In this document: in pieces, positions 8,102-17,218 of the stretch
Layout: each line of letters opens with the position of its first letter
How positions within the stretch are numbered: position 1 is the first letter of the stretch
DNA from: Pseudanabaena frigida
GTDB taxonomy: Bacteria; Cyanobacteriota; Cyanobacteriia; Pseudanabaenales; Pseudanabaenaceae
NCBI GenBank assembly: GCA_003242085.1
Contig: QBML01000024.1
Span: 1 to 64,000, forward strand
Reading direction: 5' to 3'
DNA: 64,000 nucleotides
Notes under the pieces: generated by a model
Told to the model about the DNA's origin: nothing
Databases searched by the model: none
The model's input: only the letters and a program-made list of their open reading frames with translations
Translations under genes and position numbers: made by a program

Positions 8102-8639
8102 AGACTTTTACTAAACCATCCAGCGTAGAGCGCTATCCGAGCATAGTAAAAGCCGCTCTTAAGTTGTTTTAGGATTGTTGTTTTATCATCTCAAGATCCC
8201 CAAAATAATTTAAAAAATAAGATTTTATTCACAATTTGCCGTCAATTTAGAATAGTAAGCTCAATTATTTGCACGGACTAATGCTATCAAGACCATTGTG
8301 GGGTATTGATTTTGCTAGCAACTCATATCGTATTTGCGTACTTAATAAACATGAATAAAATATTCTCAATCAATAGTTTTAACTTTTTTGCTGATAGGAT
8401 TTAAGTAGGTAGGCACAATTAAATATAAAACTTCAAAAACTACAACTCGTGCACAGCGTGAGTTGTAGTTTTTGAATTTGGGTTTTAATTATGTCGAGTT
8501 ACTTACAATCTTAAATAAAAAACTATAAGCCTTAAAAAGATCGAGTTTTGCTCAGCAATACTAAGGGGGGCATCGACTGAAATAGCACTCAAGTCTGCGA
8601 GATCTCAACTCTTAATTATTGTCACTAAGCGAAGATCAA
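8102..8639. other. Gene-free stretch between pipY and the hybrid kinase
   Basis: About 540 bases that are AT-rich and without a convincing frame. Apart from the 104-nt palindromic element nothing coding was recognised. A GGGGGG run lies near 8565, about 75 bases before the kinase start. Confidence 0.5.
8402..8505. mobile_element. 104-nt palindromic element, family A, copy 1
   Basis: The element starts TAAGTA and ends TACTTA. Next inward is CAATTAAATATAAAAC, mirrored by GGGTTTTAATTATG. The core is a perfect 17-bp stem (8432-8448 with 8460-8476) around a GC-containing tip. A second element of identical length with the same outer arms but a different core stem lies at 14217-14320. The size, terminal inverted repeats and lack of coding potential suggest a non-autonomous mobile element (MITE-like) or a structured RNA. 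Confidence 0.65.
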
Positions 8640-11600
8640 ATGATGGCTACAACAATTTTGATTGTGGACGATTTCGAGAGCGATCGCGCTATTTACAAGC
8701 GTTATCTTCAATCAGACACAGAATATTTCTATCGGTTCTTCGAGGCGGATACAATAGAAGAGGGAGTAAAATTGTGGCGATCGCATCGTCCTGAAATCGT
8801 TCTGTTAGATATAAATTTGCCTGATGGCAATGGCTTAGAATTTTTAGAAATTATTAATGAAGGGCGTTCAGGTGAAAGATTTCCTGTGATTGTGTTGACA
8901 GGACAGGGCGATGAGCGAATTGCCGTACGAGCAATGAAGCTAGGAGCTGCCGACTATTTAATAAAAAAGGATATTACGGCAGTTTTACTTGCTATCTGTG
9001 TCGGTCAATTGCGCGATCGTAATAACCTCAACTGTCAACTAGCTCGGTTGCGACAACAAGAAGTAGTGATTTCTAAAATTGCTCTAAAAATTCAAAAGCA
9101 TCTCAATTTAGAACTGATATTGAATACGGTCGCGCAAGAAGTGCGAGACTTTTTAGCCGGAGATCGCGCCGTTGTCTACCAGTTCAATCCAGACATGAGC
9201 GGAATGATTGCCGCTTCAGCGAGCATTCATCCTTGGCAAACCTGCTTAAATCTTCAAATTGAAGACACCTGCTTTCGAGACAATCTCGGAGGAGCCTATC
9301 GCGAGGGTAGAGTCTTCTCAGCTTCTGATATTTACAATGCTAACCTAACAGAATGCCATATTAAACTTCTAGAACAGCTTCAGGTACGGGCAAATCTTGT
9401 AGTTCCTATCCTCCGCTCCAGAGATAAAGATCGTTCTCTTTGGGGATTGCTGATCGTGCATCAATGTTTATCTCCGCGAAATTGGGAAGAGACGGATATT
9501 CGGTTGCTTCAAGAGTTGTCGGTACAATTAGCGATCGCGATCCAACAAGCTGAACTCTTTCAAAATCTCCACACTCTTAATATATCTCTAGAGCAAAAAG
9601 TCGAAGAGCGGACTAAAGAACTGAAATTCAGTGAAAATCGCTTTCGCGCAGTTTTCGAGAATATGTTTCAGTTTATTGGCTTGCTTACTCCTGATGGCAC
9701 TATATTGGCAGTAAACCAGATCGCCCTCACGTCGGCGGGAGCTACGGCTGAGGATTTAGTTGGTGTTCCTTTGTGGGAAACCTATTGGTGGCATATTTCC
9801 CTAGAAGCTCGGCAAGATTTACAGCAAGCGATCGCTAGGGCTGCTCAAGGAGAGTTTATTCGCTACGACGTAGATGTATTGGGAGTAGACGGGCAGATCA
9901 TGTCCATTGACTTTTCACTGCGTCCGCTTCGAGATGAGACGGGAAAGGTGGTGATGCTGATTCCTGAAGGGCGAGATATTAGTGAAGCCAAGAAATCTAA
10001 GCAACAACTCCATCAACTTAATCAAGAGCTAGAAAGCAAAGTTAAAAGTCGGACTATAGAACTTCAAGTAAGAGAGAGAGAACTAGAGAAACTATCGCAA
10101 CGCCTTGCCTTGTCGCTAAAATCTGGAGCAATCGGCTGTTGGGAATGGGACATTATCAAGGACAACAGATTTTGGGATGCCCGCATGTACGAACTTTTCG
10201 GGGTCTCAGGACAATCCTTTATACTTGACCCTAATGATATTTGGTTAATTGCGCTACATCCTGATGACCGTAAAGTCACTGAGACCGCCCTCAAAAACGC
10301 TATCTTAGGAAAAACGGAATACTACGATACCGAATTTCGGATCTTCTATCCTGATCGCAGTATTCACTATATTAAAGCCTTTGGAGTAGTGGTTCGCGAT
10401 CCTGTGGGTAATCCTCTCAGCATGACTGGGATTAATTTTGATATTAGCGATCGCAAACAAACAGAAATTCAATTGCTTCAAACCAATGAAGAACTGATGC
10501 GTGCCACAAGACTCAAAGACGAGTTTCTAGCCAACATGAGCCACGAACTTCGCACCCCACTTAATGCCATCTTAGGACTCTCAAATGCACTTTCAGAACA
10601 GATCTTGGGCTCTCTGAACGAAAAGCAATTAAAATCGATCGCTACAGTCGAATCAAGTGGCGAACATCTGCTCTCACTGATTAATGACATTCTCGATCTA
10701 TCGAAAATGTCTTCAGGCATGATGGAATTAAGCATTGAATCTGTCTCAATCAAAAATCTCTGTGATTCCAGTCTTGTCTTTATCAAACAGCAAGCGTTTC
10801 AAAAGAGAGTGCGAATTATCAGTAATATTCCTAAGAATGTAAACAATATTAATATCGAAGAGCGTCGTATCAGACAGGTATTGATTAACCTGCTTACCAA
10901 TGCCGTCAAATTTACTCCAAGTGAAGGAGAGATAGGTCTTCTAGTCGCTTTTGGTTGCGGTGATATGTGGCAAGGTAAGGCAACGATTCCTCAACGCATC
11001 AAGATAATGAATTCGCCGACGATTGTATTTCAAGTAGTAGATACTGGTATTGGCATTACCTCCAACGACTTGCAACGACTCTTCCAGCCCTTTGTGCAGG
11101 TGGATAGAGCTCTTAACCGTCAATATGAAGGTACTGGCTTAGGACTAGCCTTAGTCAAGCAGATTGTCGAACTTCATGGAGGTCAGGTTATGGCTGAGAG
11201 TAAAGTTGGGGAAGGTAGTTGCTTTACAGTTGCCCTACCCTATGAAATGTCCCAATCTAGCTCGAACGCATCTGCACCAACTGCCATAACCTTACAGCCA
11301 CCGATCGTAAATTCTGACGATGCGGCGATCGCACCGCTTATTTTACTCGCCGAAGACAACGAGGCAAATATCCAGACCTTTACCTCTTATCTGACTGCAA
11401 TCAATTACCGCATAGTTATTGCCAGAGATGGAGAAGAGGCGGTTGCTAAAGCTAAAGAACATTCTCCAGATATCATCCTCATGGATATTCAAATGCCAAA
11501 AATGGATGGTCTAGAAGCGATTCGTCTGATTCGTACGGATAAAAAAATTGCGGCAATTCCGATTATTGCTCTTACGGCTCTGGCTATGGAAGGCGATCGC

Positions 11601-11702
11601 GAAAGATGCCTAGATGCAGGAGCCAATGATTATCTGTCTAAACCAATTAAGTTTCGACAACTTAATGCCAAAATTCAGCAAATTTTAAAACAGATACCCT
11701 AA
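8640..11702 (+). CDS. Hybrid histidine kinase: REC-GAF(cyanobacteriochrome)-PAS-PAS-HisKA-HATPase-REC
   Basis: A 1020-residue soluble phosphorelay protein with two receiver domains and a probable light-sensing GAF domain. Order: REC with phosphoacceptor Asp57 (VLLDINLPDG); a GAF near residues 150-310 with the DXCF motif (DTCF, Cys211) and the canonical chromophore Cys-His pair (TECHIK, Cys239-His240), 28 residues apart, as in DXCF cyanobacteriochromes; two PAS domains (about 335-455 and 480-605, the second ending ISDRKQ); HisKA with His635 (NMSHELRTPLN); HATPase with GIGITSNDLQRLFQPF and GTGLGLALVKQIVELHGG; and a C-terminal REC with Asp949 (LMDIQMPKMDG). ATG ATG at 8640/8643 is preferred over the upstream in-frame TTG at 8619. 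The gene interrupts the usual pipY-sepF-proC neighbourhood. Signal and output are inferred. Confidence 0.93.
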   Translation: MMATTILIVDDFESDRAIYKRYLQSDTEYFYRFFEADTIEEGVKLWRSHRPEIVLLDINLPDGNGLEFLEIINEGRSGERFPVIVLTGQGDERIAVRAMKLGAADYLIKKDITAVLLAICVGQLRDRNNLNCQLARLRQQEVVISKIALKIQKHLNLELILNTVAQEVRDFLAGDRAVVYQFNPDMSGMIAASASIHPWQTCLNLQIEDTCFRDNLGGAYREGRVFSASDIYNANLTECHIKLLEQLQVRANLVVPILRSRDKDRSLWGLLIVHQCLSPRNWEETDIRLLQELSVQLAIAIQQAELFQNLHTLNISLEQKVEERTKELKFSENRFRAVFENMFQFIGLLTPDGTILAVNQIALTSAGATAEDLVGVPLWETYWWHISLEARQDLQQAIARAAQGEFIRYDVDVLGVDGQIMSIDFSLRPLRDETGKVVMLIPEGRDISEAKKSKQQLHQLNQELESKVKSRTIELQVRERELEKLSQRLALSLKSGAIGCWEWDIIKDNRFWDARMYELFGVSGQSFILDPNDIWLIALHPDDRKVTETALKNAILGKTEYYDTEFRIFYPDRSIHYIKAFGVVVRDPVGNPLSMTGINFDISDRKQTEIQLLQTNEELMRATRLKDEFLANMSHELRTPLNAILGLSNALSEQILGSLNEKQLKSIATVESSGEHLLSLINDILDLSKMSSGMMELSIESVSIKNLCDSSLVFIKQQAFQKRVRIISNIPKNVNNINIEERRIRQVLINLLTNAVKFTPSEGEIGLLVAFGCGDMWQGKATIPQRIKIMNSPTIVFQVVDTGIGITSNDLQRLFQPFVQVDRALNRQYEGTGLGLALVKQIVELHGGQVMAESKVGEGSCFTVALPYEMSQSSSNASAPTAITLQPPIVNSDDAAIAPLILLAEDNEANIQTFTSYLTAINYRIVIARDGEEAVAKAKEHSPDIILMDIQMPKMDGLEAIRLIRTDKKIAAIPIIALTALAMEGDRERCLDAGANDYLSKPIKFRQLNAKIQQILKQIP

Positions 11703-11725
11703 AGGACAATTACAAAGGTATAACA

Positions 11726-11806
11726 GTGGCAAGTCGTTTAGGACAAGACCAAAACCCAGAAGAGCGTTTTGATGCAAATCGCCGTAGATTAATTACTCGG
11801 CTATAG
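11726..11806 (+). CDS. Possible 26-residue small protein after the kinase gene
   Basis: A GTG with AAAGG about 8 bases upstream opens a short frame with a polar, arginine-rich product (RLGQDQNPEERFDANRRRLI). It starts 23 bases after the kinase stop codon and ends just before a hairpin, so it would be the last gene of that transcript. It matches no family known to me and could be a decayed 3' remnant of a longer gene. Evidence is position and ribosome-site spacing only. Confidence 0.3.
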   Translation: MASRLGQDQNPEERFDANRRRLITRL

Positions 11807-11809
11807 CCG

Positions 11810-11828
11810 CGCTCAAATTATTTGAGCG
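11810..11828 (+). terminator. Hairpin closing the kinase transcript
   Basis: CGCTCAAA (11810-11817) pairs with TTTGAGCG (11821-11828) around a 3-base loop, followed by TGTCTTT. It lies directly after the small frame downstream of the kinase gene. Confidence 0.55.
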
Positions 11829-12670
11829 TGTCTTTAAATACTTAATTTCACGAATAATTCTTAGATGACTATAGAATTATCTTGCACCTCTCCATAACTT
11901 TTGCTTGCCATATATCCATAAACCTGCTATATGTTTTAGCGTTCTAAGCTAAATAACAATTTCTGATATCTCATTGGTCATAATTCAGTTGATAATTCAA
12001 CTAACTATTTAAGAGATCGATTTAAAAACCCTTAAATAAACCATTAGATTGTAGTTATTTTTGTAGCCTAGAACACCTTATATGCATCCAACAGAATAGA
12101 AATATAAAATCAGTAATTATGTCTGGTTTTATTGAGAAATCGATAGACACTTATATGTTATATTCTCGTTCTTTTGCGACAAATAAGACTGACTCCTTTG
12201 AAAGTTTCTATGTTTAACTAAGTTGAAATTTTGGCATCACATTGTCTAACTATCATCATTTAGACTCACATAGACACCTTTAAAGGTCACAAATTTAATT
12301 TTTCAAATTCCTTGTTGGTAAACAAGTTTGCTCAATTATTAAAAACTTGTTAAGGATAAAGGGACATCTTTATAACTAATTAGTTTACCTAAGTAGTTAT
12401 GTCCTATATCCAACAAGGCTTTGTCAAATAAAAGTCGTGTTTTGTCGTATTTGAAAAATTTAACAAGTTTATCTATCTTTTTTCCCTGTTATCGGTTAAA
12501 GTTTGCGGGTAAACATTTTGTCAATACTGTTTTAGACAGTAGAGACAATTCAACATATCTAGACAAAGCATTTTTTTGCTTTATTAGATCCCACTCCTCA
12601 TCTAGTCTAGAAGTATGATGTTTCGGTTTCAAAGACCAAACTGAGGAGCAACCACTAGGAGTTAATTACG
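11829..12670. other. Long gene-free leader upstream of sepF
   Basis: About 840 AT-rich bases with no convincing coding frame; the 65-codon frame at 12421-12618 has unremarkable composition and no family similarity. It must contain the sepF promoter. The sepF ribosome site (ACTAGGAG, near 12654-12661) is at the end. A small hairpin-like run (GGTTTCAAAGACC) sits near 12630. Nothing else could be identified. Confidence 0.45.
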
Positions 12671-13258
12671 ATGGGAATTTTTACAAAGCTCAAGGATTTT
12701 GTTGGTTTGACTGAAGCTCAAGAGTACGAATATGAGTACGATGAAGCCTCTAGTAATGAATACCAAGGTCTTTATCAAGAAGAAAATGGTGCGATCGCAG
12801 CAGCAGAGCCAGAAGAGCCTCAATCTCGCCGCACCCGTGAACGCCCCACTGCTCTAAGAGCAACTCCTGAAGGTATGAGTAATGTAATTGGTATGCCAGG
12901 CGCTGCAAATGGTTTGTCACAAGTAATGGTGATGGAGCCTCGTAGCTTTGAAGAAATGCCCCAAGCAATCCAAGCATTGCGCGAACGTAAATCTGTCGTT
13001 CTTAACCTCACTATGATGGATCCAGATCAAGCTCAGCGTGCTGTTGACTTCGTTGCTGGTGGTACTTATGCCCTTGACGGTCATCAAGAGCGTATTGGAG
13101 ACAGCATCTTCTTGTTTGCTCCTTCCTGCGTTCAAGTGACATCCCAGTCTTCAGTACTAAATGATGCCCCTATGACTCAACCTCGTGTGGTTCGTCCAAC
13201 TGCAGCGCCATCTCCAGCATGGGCATCTGAGGCTCCAGTAAGTCGTTTCGCTCAATAA
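12671..13258 (+). CDS. sepF: Cell division protein SepF (Cdv2)
   Basis: A 195-residue SepF, which binds the C-terminal tail of FtsZ and tethers the Z-ring to the membrane; in cyanobacteria it is also called Cdv2. It has the N-terminal amphipathic membrane-binding start ([13 protein letters not shown]), an acidic, poorly conserved linker, and the conserved core from about residue 75 ([20 protein letters not shown], then [20 protein letters not shown] and [13 protein letters not shown]). The C-terminal tail of about 35 residues is Pro/Ala-rich. A strong AGGAG precedes the ATG by 9 bases. It is followed 119 bases later by proC, the usual cyanobacterial order. Confidence 0.96.
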   Translation: MGIFTKLKDFVGLTEAQEYEYEYDEASSNEYQGLYQEENGAIAAAEPEEPQSRRTRERPTALRATPEGMSNVIGMPGAANGLSQVMVMEPRSFEEMPQAIQALRERKSVVLNLTMMDPDQAQRAVDFVAGGTYALDGHQERIGDSIFLFAPSCVQVTSQSSVLNDAPMTQPRVVRPTAAPSPAWASEAPVSRFAQ

Positions 13259-13306
13259 TTAACTATTAATTACAGCAATCGCCGTTATGATTAAGTACAA
13301 TCAAAA

Positions 13307-13353
13307 ATCGAGAAGGTAGATACAGCGCAAAGCGCCGTATCTACCTTCTCGAT
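13307..13353. repeat. 17-bp-stem palindrome between sepF and proC
   Basis: ATCGAGAAGGTAGATAC (13307-13323) is exactly complementary to 13337-13353. Inside lies a second GCGC/GCGC pair around AAA. It may attenuate or terminate sepF transcription before proC. Confidence 0.75.
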
Positions 13354-13377
13354 CTGTAGTTAGTTATTGGTGAAGTC

Positions 13378-14172
13378 TTGAAAGCCCAGCTCAGTATTAT
13401 CGGTGGCGGCGTAATGGGTGAGGCTATTTTGTCTCGTCTAGTCGCTAGCAATATTTACCTGCCATCCGATGTCTGCGTCAGCGATCCGATGCCAGAGCGT
13501 CGCGATCTATTAGCAAAAAAATATGGCGTGCAAGTTACGCCTAACAATTTGGTGGCTGCTGAAGCGGAGATTATGCTTTTAGCCGTCAAGCCACAATCAT
13601 TAAATGCAGCTGCAATTGGTCTGACAAATGCTCCTGCAGATTGTATTGTGTCAATCTTAGCTGGTGTGACTTTGTCTCAGTTAGAGATGATGTTTCCCTC
13701 TAAGCCGATTATTCGAGCCATGCCAAATACTCCCGCTCAAGTGGGTGCAGGAGTAACCGCGATCGCTGCTAATGCTTTGGTATCAAAAGAGCAGTTAGCG
13801 GTGGTGCAAAAAATCTTTGGAGCGGTCGGTACGGTTGTAGAAGTTGCCGAGTCGCTCATGAATGCTGTAACGGGACTGTCTGGCTCGGGGCCAGCTTACG
13901 TTGCTTTGGTAGTTGAAGCGATGGCTGATGGTGGTGTGGCGGCGGGTTTGCCAAGAGCGATCGCCCTACAACTAGCGACCCAAACTGTTTTGGGAACAGC
14001 GCAATTATTAACTGAAACTAAGCTTCATCCCGCTCAGCTAAAAGATCAAGTCACTAGTCCTGCGGGAACGACAATCGCCGCGATCGCCCAGTTAGAAAAA
14101 GCGGGCTTGCGTTCCGCTATGATAGAAGCCGTGCTTTCTGCAACCCGTCGGGCTGACGAGTTAGGCAAGTAA
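13378..14172 (+). CDS. proC: Pyrroline-5-carboxylate reductase
   Basis: A 264-residue P5C reductase, last step of proline synthesis, NAD(P)H dependent and cytoplasmic. The Rossmann start LSIIGGGVMGEAIL is at residues 4-17, with ILAGVTLSQLE and IRAMPNTPAQVGAGVTAI in the middle. The C-terminal dimerisation domain carries the family signature around NAVTGLSGSGPAYVALVVEAMADGG and the closing QVTSPAGTTIAAIAQLE. The start is a TTG preceded by GGTGAAG; an in-frame stop lies a few codons upstream and no ATG is available before the Rossmann motif. With putA at 27900-30926 the window holds both a proline-making and a proline-degrading enzyme. Confidence 0.97.
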   Translation: MKAQLSIIGGGVMGEAILSRLVASNIYLPSDVCVSDPMPERRDLLAKKYGVQVTPNNLVAAEAEIMLLAVKPQSLNAAAIGLTNAPADCIVSILAGVTLSQLEMMFPSKPIIRAMPNTPAQVGAGVTAIAANALVSKEQLAVVQKIFGAVGTVVEVAESLMNAVTGLSGSGPAYVALVVEAMADGGVAAGLPRAIALQLATQTVLGTAQLLTETKLHPAQLKDQVTSPAGTTIAAIAQLEKAGLRSAMIEAVLSATRRADELGK

Positions 14173-14216
14173 TATTTTTTAGGTAATTACTTTACAGTTA
14201 TCTGGAAAAATTGAAT

Positions 14217-14320
14217 TAAGTAGCTGGATGCAATTAAATATAAAACCCAAAAACCTGTAGCGCACGCGCAGCGCGCGCTACAGGTTTTGACTCTGGTTTT
14301 TAATTATGCCCAGATACTTA
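14217..14320. mobile_element. 104-nt palindromic element, family A, copy 2
   Basis: Same length and ends (TAAGTA ... TACTTA) as the element at 8402-8505, and the same inner arms (CAATTAAATATAAAAC ... GGTTTTTAATTATG). The core stem differs: AAAACCTGTAGCGC (14250-14263) pairs exactly with 14275-14288. It lies between proC and purM. Confidence 0.65.
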
Positions 14321-14335
14321 GGCATGTAGTAAATG

Positions 14336-14368
14336 TTTTGAGAGCCTTGCTTCGCAAGGCTCCCAAAA
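14336..14368 (+). repeat. Short hairpin upstream of purM
   Basis: GAGCCTTGC (14342-14350) pairs with GCAAGGCTC (14354-14362) around TTC, with TTTTG/CAAAA just outside. It is 25 bases from the purM start, so it could affect translation or terminate upstream transcription. Confidence 0.55.
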
Positions 14369-14393
14369 GTGATGAAATTGGGAGTTAGAGGTT

Positions 14394-15425
14394 TTGGATT
14401 ATCGTCAAGCGGGTGTAGACATCGAAGCAGGTCGTACCTTCGTTGAAAAAATTCGCGATTCTGTCGCTAGAACGCATCGTCTTGGCGTTTTGGGCGATCT
14501 CGGCGGTTTTGGTGGCTGCTTTGAATTGCCTACAGGTTATCGACAACCCGTTCTCGTTTCAGGTACAGATGGCGTTGGTACAAAGCTAAAAATTGCTCAG
14601 GCAGCCAATAAACACGACACAATCGGCATCGATCTCGTTGCTATGTGCGTTAACGATGTGTTGACCTCTGGAGCCGAACCACTATTTTTCTTGGATTATC
14701 TTGCTACAGGCAAGCTCGAACCCGACCAATTAGCGGAAGTTGTTAAGGGTATTGCCGATGGTTGTCAAATGGCGGGTTGTGCTTTGCTGGGTGGCGAAAC
14801 TGCGGAGATGCCAGGTTTTTATGGTATCGGTGAATATGATGCGGCGGGCTTTTGTGTGGCGATCGCTGAAAAGTCGGAAATGCTCAATGGTACTCAAGTA
14901 AATATCGGCGATGTGGTGATCGGTTTGGCGAGCTCGGGTATCCATAGCAATGGCTATAGCCTTGTCCGCAAAATTATCGAAAGTAAGGGTTACAACTGGA
15001 GCGGCAAGTTAGAAATTTCGCCAGAAACTCAAGATTTAACTTTGGCTGAAGTATTTCTCACTCCTACACAGATTTATGTCAAGCCTGTTTTAGCTGCTCT
15101 CAAAGCTAATTTGGGTATTCACGGACTCGCGCATATCACAGGCGGCGGCTTGCCCGAAAACTTGCCACGTTGCCTCGGTGAAGGTCAAGCGGTACAGATT
15201 ATCCGTGATAGTTGGCAGATTCCTGCTCTGTTCCAATGGCTCCAGTCTGAGGGCGAAGTTCCAGAAATGGATATGTTCAATACTTTTAATATGGGTATTG
15301 GGATGGCGGTAGTCGTCGATCCAACTAAAGCAGATGATGCGATCGCATGGTTCCATTCTCAAGGATTAAAAGGCGATCGCATTGGTGAAGTCATTGTAGG
15401 AGAGCGATCGCTAATTTTCGTATAG
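14394..15425 (+). CDS. purM: Phosphoribosylformylglycinamidine cyclo-ligase (AIR synthetase)
   Basis: A 343-residue PurM, which closes the imidazole ring of FGAM to AIR using ATP in purine synthesis. The N-terminal motif [16 protein letters not shown], the conserved [27 protein letters not shown], and [14 protein letters not shown] are all present. The C-terminal ATP-binding half has [34 protein letters not shown] and [11 protein letters not shown]. The start is TTG (product [13 protein letters not shown]); upstream in the same frame a TGA blocks any longer product and GGAG sits at a suitable distance. Length is normal. Confidence 0.97.
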   Translation: MDYRQAGVDIEAGRTFVEKIRDSVARTHRLGVLGDLGGFGGCFELPTGYRQPVLVSGTDGVGTKLKIAQAANKHDTIGIDLVAMCVNDVLTSGAEPLFFLDYLATGKLEPDQLAEVVKGIADGCQMAGCALLGGETAEMPGFYGIGEYDAAGFCVAIAEKSEMLNGTQVNIGDVVIGLASSGIHSNGYSLVRKIIESKGYNWSGKLEISPETQDLTLAEVFLTPTQIYVKPVLAALKANLGIHGLAHITGGGLPENLPRCLGEGQAVQIIRDSWQIPALFQWLQSEGEVPEMDMFNTFNMGIGMAVVVDPTKADDAIAWFHSQGLKGDRIGEVIVGERSLIFV

Positions 15426-16360
15426 TCATTATCCTTTGTCAGATTCCATTCCAAACATTTAGTTTTATATCCCTAGATGCTTAAAACTTGACATTGGACA
15501 GCTAATGAGTGATGGATGCTAAAGTGTCCATTTCATACTAATGAAAAAACATAAATGCATCGGTCTCGCTTTAGCTGTCTAGTACCAAACTCTATAGCGA
15601 TCGTCCTTAATCTCATCTATGCTCTAGATTGGGGATGTAGTAGGCTACAAGTTAATTATACAGGCTCAAACTTACCGACCCATAATCATTCTCTCTCATC
15701 ATATTGATTTTCTAGAAAATTCAGTCAAAATGATTGACCAAATACGATTTCTAGTCGGTTAGTTTACACTATAGAAACACCGCAACGCATGACCTTATAC
15801 ATTAAGTTAAATTCTCCACTCGATCTTGATTAGGATTACTATTTACAAACAGAAGTATTTAAAGAGAAGTGGTTTGTTCTTAAGCAATATTCTCAATCGT
15901 GTCTAGTTTATCTCGATCCCGATCGACTATCTTAAGTTTAAGAACCTATTTAAAAATCACTTTAATTTAAAGAGTTATGAAAATATTTTTTGATTTTGAC
16001 GATCAAAATGATCGTAATCTCAGTTCATTGGAGAACACTAAATATAGTAGTAGCCATTTTGTTAAGATATAAAACCCAAGAGAGAGTTGCGACGCTCCAC
16101 GCCACAACTCTCTCTTGGGTTCGTCCTCAAATAATGGCTACTACTATATTTTGAGTGAGATAGCGATTACGTTTGACTGAGTGTAGGTATCTGCAATATA
16201 TTGTCCTTATCAGGAAATTAAACCTTGATGACTATTACATAGTAGTCCGAAATTATGTGTAATTAGATAATGCTTATCTCGGACGCTTTCAGGTAAGACA
16301 ATCAGGCTATAGCTCATTTCAAATTTCTATATATACGATCACCAAGAGAAAACCCCAGCT
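15426..16360. other. Gene-free stretch between purM and the methyltransferase gene
   Basis: About 935 AT-rich bases without a convincing gene on either strand. The only structured element found is the palindromic repeat at 16040-16151. The remaining parts show no tRNA, known RNA or terminator that I can recognise. Confidence 0.5.
16040..16151. mobile_element. 112-nt palindromic element, family B, copy 1
   Basis: Outer arms of 19 bp are perfect inverted repeats: AAATATAGTAGTAGCCATT (16040-16058) against 16133-16151. Inside is a separate perfect 17-bp stem, 16073-16089 with 16105-16121, starting AACCCAAGAG. A related element with similar outer arms is at 61856-61971. The double-nested palindrome and recurrence argue for a mobile or structured repeat. 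Confidence 0.65.
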
Positions 16361-17110
16361 ATGCTGAAGAAAGCTATTAAATCGGTTGCTCGAACACTCG
16401 GATACGATTTTGTCAGATACAACAAGTTTCCTCTTGATTTTGAGAGCCGACACATTGAAATAATAGATAGAGTGAGTCCTTATACATTAACCAGCTTGGA
16501 AAGAATTTACTCCCTTATAGAATCAGTACGTTATGTTTTGCAGAATAATATTAAGGGCGATTTTGTAGAGTGTGGGGTATACAAAGGTGGTTCCATGATG
16601 GCAATTGCCCTAGCCTTGATAGCAGAAGACGTCAGAGATCGCGAGCTCTATCTTTTCGATACATTTGAGGGGATGCCTGCACCCGATGAGAGGGATATCG
16701 ATCTATTAGGTAAGTCAGCTATGGAGGAATTCTCTAAAAGGAAAATTTCTGATGTTAGTTCAACTTGGGTGAATGCTTCAGTGGAGGAGGTGAAGCAAGC
16801 AATGGCTTTGACGGGATATCCTATGGAGAGAATTCATTTTGTTAAGGGATTAGTGGAGAATACTATTCCAGAGCAAGCTCCAGAATCAATTGCAGTAATG
16901 AGATTAGATACTGATTGGTATAAATCAACAATTCATGAGTTAGAGTATCTATATCCACGCTTGTCTCCAAAAGGGATTCTCATTGTCGATGATTATGGTC
17001 ATTTTAAAGGAGCAAGAGAAGCGACAGATGAGTATTTTTATAAAAATAAAATGATGCCTTTTTTGCATCGAATAGACTACACGGGAAGATTGATAGTTAA
17101 TGAGGTGTGA
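16361..17110 (+). CDS. TylF/MycF-family O-methyltransferase
   Basis: A 249-residue SAM-dependent methyltransferase of the macrocin O-methyltransferase family (PF05711). The SAM-binding region is DFVECGVYKGGSMMAIALAL (about residues 67-86), followed by LYLFDTFEGMPAPDERD. The metal and substrate part is MRLDTDWYKSTIHELEYLYP and GILIVDDYGHFKGAREATDEYF. Relatives methylate sugars in antibiotics or surface polysaccharides; the substrate here is unknown. No glycosyltransferase or polysaccharide gene is adjacent, and the gene sits after a long gene-free stretch with AT-rich flanks, which is compatible with transfer. The ATG was chosen as first in frame with the characteristic short N-terminal helix. 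Confidence 0.9.
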   Translation: MLKKAIKSVARTLGYDFVRYNKFPLDFESRHIEIIDRVSPYTLTSLERIYSLIESVRYVLQNNIKGDFVECGVYKGGSMMAIALALIAEDVRDRELYLFDTFEGMPAPDERDIDLLGKSAMEEFSKRKISDVSSTWVNASVEEVKQAMALTGYPMERIHFVKGLVENTIPEQAPESIAVMRLDTDWYKSTIHELEYLYPRLSPKGILIVDDYGHFKGAREATDEYFYKNKMMPFLHRIDYTGRLIVNEV

Positions 17111-17218
17111 TCAATGTTTTTCACTATTGATTTGAGGATTTTTTGCAAGTATGAGACTTTTCGTGTATTTTGATTGGCAAAAGCGTGTACTTTTAATGTA
17201 GTTTTTGTCCGTTGGTTC

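Noticed and set aside
12421-12618. 65-codon open frame upstream of sepF
   Set aside because: No family similarity, no good ribosome site and a composition like the surrounding AT-rich non-coding DNA.
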